From: Bacteroidales bacterium
GTDB taxonomy: Bacteria > Bacteroidota > Bacteroidia > Bacteroidales > Muribaculaceae
Direction: 5' to 3'
DNA length: 6,771 nt
Assembly (NCBI GenBank): GCA_900769345.1
Contig: CAAGGJ010000157.1
Span: 1-6,771 of the forward strand
Shown: piece after piece, positions 5,272 to 6,771 of the stretch
Numbering within the stretch: the stretch's first letter is position 1
How the letters are laid out: every line of letters starts with the position of its first letter
Translations under genes and position numbers: made by a program
The notes under the pieces: model-generated
Seen by the model: only the letters and a program-made list of their open reading frames with translations
Told to the model about the DNA's origin: nothing
The model's database searches: none

Positions 5272-6771
5272 TTATTTCACTTGAGCACCGGGCTTCACTT
5301 CGCCTTGTGGACCTATCACCACGAGGCTGCCGTCGGCATTCTCAGCGCTGAGAATCATACCCTGCGATTCGATGCCTTTAAGTTTGCGCGGCGCAAAGTT
5401 TGCCACGAAGCACACTTCCTTGCCTACGAGATCTTCGGGAGCATAATATTTGGCGATGCCCGACACGATGGTGCGGCCGCCCATACCGTCGTCGATCTTG
5501 AATTGCAGCAATTTGTCGGCCTTAGGCACCTTGGCACATTCTATCACCTTGCCCACGCGTATGTCGAGTTTTAAGAAGTCGTCGAACGGAATGTTTTCTT
5601 GCACCGGAGCAGGTTCGAAGTTGGCTATTTCGTTGGCTTTTTTTATGTCCTGCAAGCGCTTGATTTGTGCTTCTATTGTTTCGTCTTCTATCTTCTCGAA
5701 GAGCAGTTCGGGCTTAGCCAGCTCGGTGCCGGCGGCTATGATATCGGTTGCTCCGAGCTTGTTCCAATCGAGCTGAGTCAAGCCTATCATATTGCGAAGT
5801 TTTTCGGCGCTGAATGGCAAGAATGGTTCGAAAGCTATGGCGAGGTTGGCTGTGATTTGCATAGCCAGATTCATGATGGTTGCCACGCGTGCCATATCGG
5901 TCTTGGCGAGTTTCCAAGGCTCGGTGTCGGCAAGATATTTGTTACCGATGCGTGCCAGGTTCATGGCTTCTTTCTGTGCTTCGCGGAAGTGGAAGTTGTT
6001 GAGGTTGTTCTCAAGCACTTCTTTCACGTTCATAAATTCGGCTATGGTGTTGCGGTCGTAGTCGGTGAGTTCGCCGGCTTGTGGCACCTTGCCTTCGAAG
6101 TATTTGTGAGTGAGCACGAGAGTGCGGTTAACGAAGTTGCCGAGTATTGCCACCAATTCGCTGTTGTTGCGTGCCTGGAAGTCCTTCCATGTGAAGTCGT
6201 TGTCCTTGGTTTCGGGAGCATTGGCTGTGAGCACATAGCGGAGCACATCTTGCTTGCCGGGGAAATCGTCGAGATATTCGTGGAGCCATACAGCCCAGTT
6301 CTTCGAGGTGGAAATCTTATCGCCTTCGAGGTTTAGGAATTCGTTGCTGGGCACATTGTCGGGCAGGATGTAGGTGCCTTCGGCTTTAAGCATAGCGGGG
6401 AACACGATGCAGTGGAACACGATGTTGTCCTTGCCTATGAAGTGAATCAAGCGGGTCGATTCATCTTTCCACCATGTTTCCCAAGTGTCGGGCAGCAGTT
6501 CTTTGGTATTGCTGATATAGCCGATAGGCGCATCAAACCACACATAGAGCACCTTGCCTTCGGCACCTTCTACGGGCACGGGGATACCCCAATCGAGGTC
6601 GCGAGTCACGGCGCGTGGCTGCAAACCGTTGTCGAGCCAACTCTTGCACTGACCGTAAACATTGCTGCGCCACTCTTTGTGGTCTTCGAGAATCCACTTC
6701 TCGAGCCATTGCTGATGCTCGTTGAGCGGAAGATACCAGTGTGTGGTGGGCTTCTTCACCAGCGGATTGCC
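5272..6771 (-). CDS. metG: Methionine-tRNA ligase (N-terminus cut by window edge)
   Basis: This cytoplasmic class I aminoacyl-tRNA synthetase charges tRNA-Met. The frame is open at base 6771 and gives 499 residues to the TAA at 5272-5274. Bacteroidota MetRS is about 680 residues, so roughly 180 residues are missing, including the HIGH motif and most of the zinc-binding insertion. The first visible residues GNPLVKKPTTHWYLPL fit the end of that insertion, so no start codon lies in the window. Counting from the valine encoded at 6757-6759, seen are the catalytic-core blocks VWFDAPIGYIS at 73-83 and IGKDNIVFH at 108-116, and the KMSKS equivalent KISTS at 148-152. The anticodon-binding helical domain is at about 200-370. 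A C-terminal EMAPII-like tRNA-binding OB fold at about 393-495 starts with FLKLDIRVGKV and is linked by a charged stretch. The C-terminal OB fold is typical of the dimeric MetRS type. It is followed by its own terminator. Confidence 0.97.
   Translation of the reverse strand, partial: GNPLVKKPTTHWYLPLNEHQQWLEKWILEDHKEWRSNVYGQCKSWLDNGLQPRAVTRDLDWGIPVPVEGAEGKVLYVWFDAPIGYISNTKELLPDTWETWWKDESTRLIHFIGKDNIVFHCIVFPAMLKAEGTYILPDNVPSNEFLNLEGDKISTSKNWAVWLHEYLDDFPGKQDVLRYVLTANAPETKDNDFTWKDFQARNNSELVAILGNFVNRTLVLTHKYFEGKVPQAGELTDYDRNTIAEFMNVKEVLENNLNNFHFREAQKEAMNLARIGNKYLADTEPWKLAKTDMARVATIMNLAMQITANLAIAFEPFLPFSAEKLRNMIGLTQLDWNKLGATDIIAAGTELAKPELLFEKIEDETIEAQIKRLQDIKKANEIANFEPAPVQENIPFDDFLKLDIRVGKVIECAKVPKADKLLQFKIDDGMGGRTIVSGIAKYYAPEDLVGKEVCFVANFAPRKLKGIESQGMILSAENADGSLVVIGPQGEVKPGAQVK

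Noticed and set aside
5599..6336. Plus-strand open frame of 245 codons antisense to metG
   Set aside because: It lies entirely inside the well-supported metG and has no recognisable motif.

Overview
The window is a stretch of chromosome from a Bacteroidota bacterium, most likely of the order Bacteroidales. The protein sequences read as Bacteroides/Muribaculaceae/Prevotella-type, the start codons lack strong Shine-Dalgarno sequences, and the best promoter carries the Bacteroidota -7 box (TAnnTTTG). The frequent ATA isoleucine codons and the mid-range GC content would suit a gut Muribaculaceae-like organism, but that finer placement is a guess. All five protein genes lie on the minus strand, so transcription runs from the right edge to the left edge.

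From right to left, the first gene is metG (methionyl-tRNA synthetase), which lacks its N-terminus because it runs off the right edge. It is followed by a short gap with a long imperfect hairpin that probably ends metG transcription and overlaps a weak candidate promoter for the next gene. That gene is fhs (formate-tetrahydrofolate ligase), complete at 555 residues. A gap of about 350 bases without a gene follows, holding two GC-rich or long-stem hairpins, an A/T-rich stretch and a good promoter box.

The left half is a sialic acid catabolic operon in the order nanL (N-acetylneuraminate lyase), nanE (AGE-type N-acylglucosamine 2-epimerase) and nanT (MFS transporter, cut by the left edge). This is the nanLET arrangement described in Bacteroides fragilis and Tannerella forsythia. 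NanT brings N-acetylneuraminate into the cytoplasm, NanL splits it into ManNAc and pyruvate, and NanE turns ManNAc directly into GlcNAc. In the known pathway a separate hexokinase (RokA) then phosphorylates GlcNAc; no such gene is in this window. The operon suggests a host-associated bacterium that uses sialic acid released from mucins or other glycans.

fhs and metG are housekeeping genes and have no evident functional link to the nan operon. I found no mobile element, CRISPR array, tRNA or rRNA, and no protein system that looks new. The least explained parts are the fhs-nanL gap, where two hairpins are followed by T-runs on the strand opposite to all the genes, and the C7 tract repeated in both large gaps.
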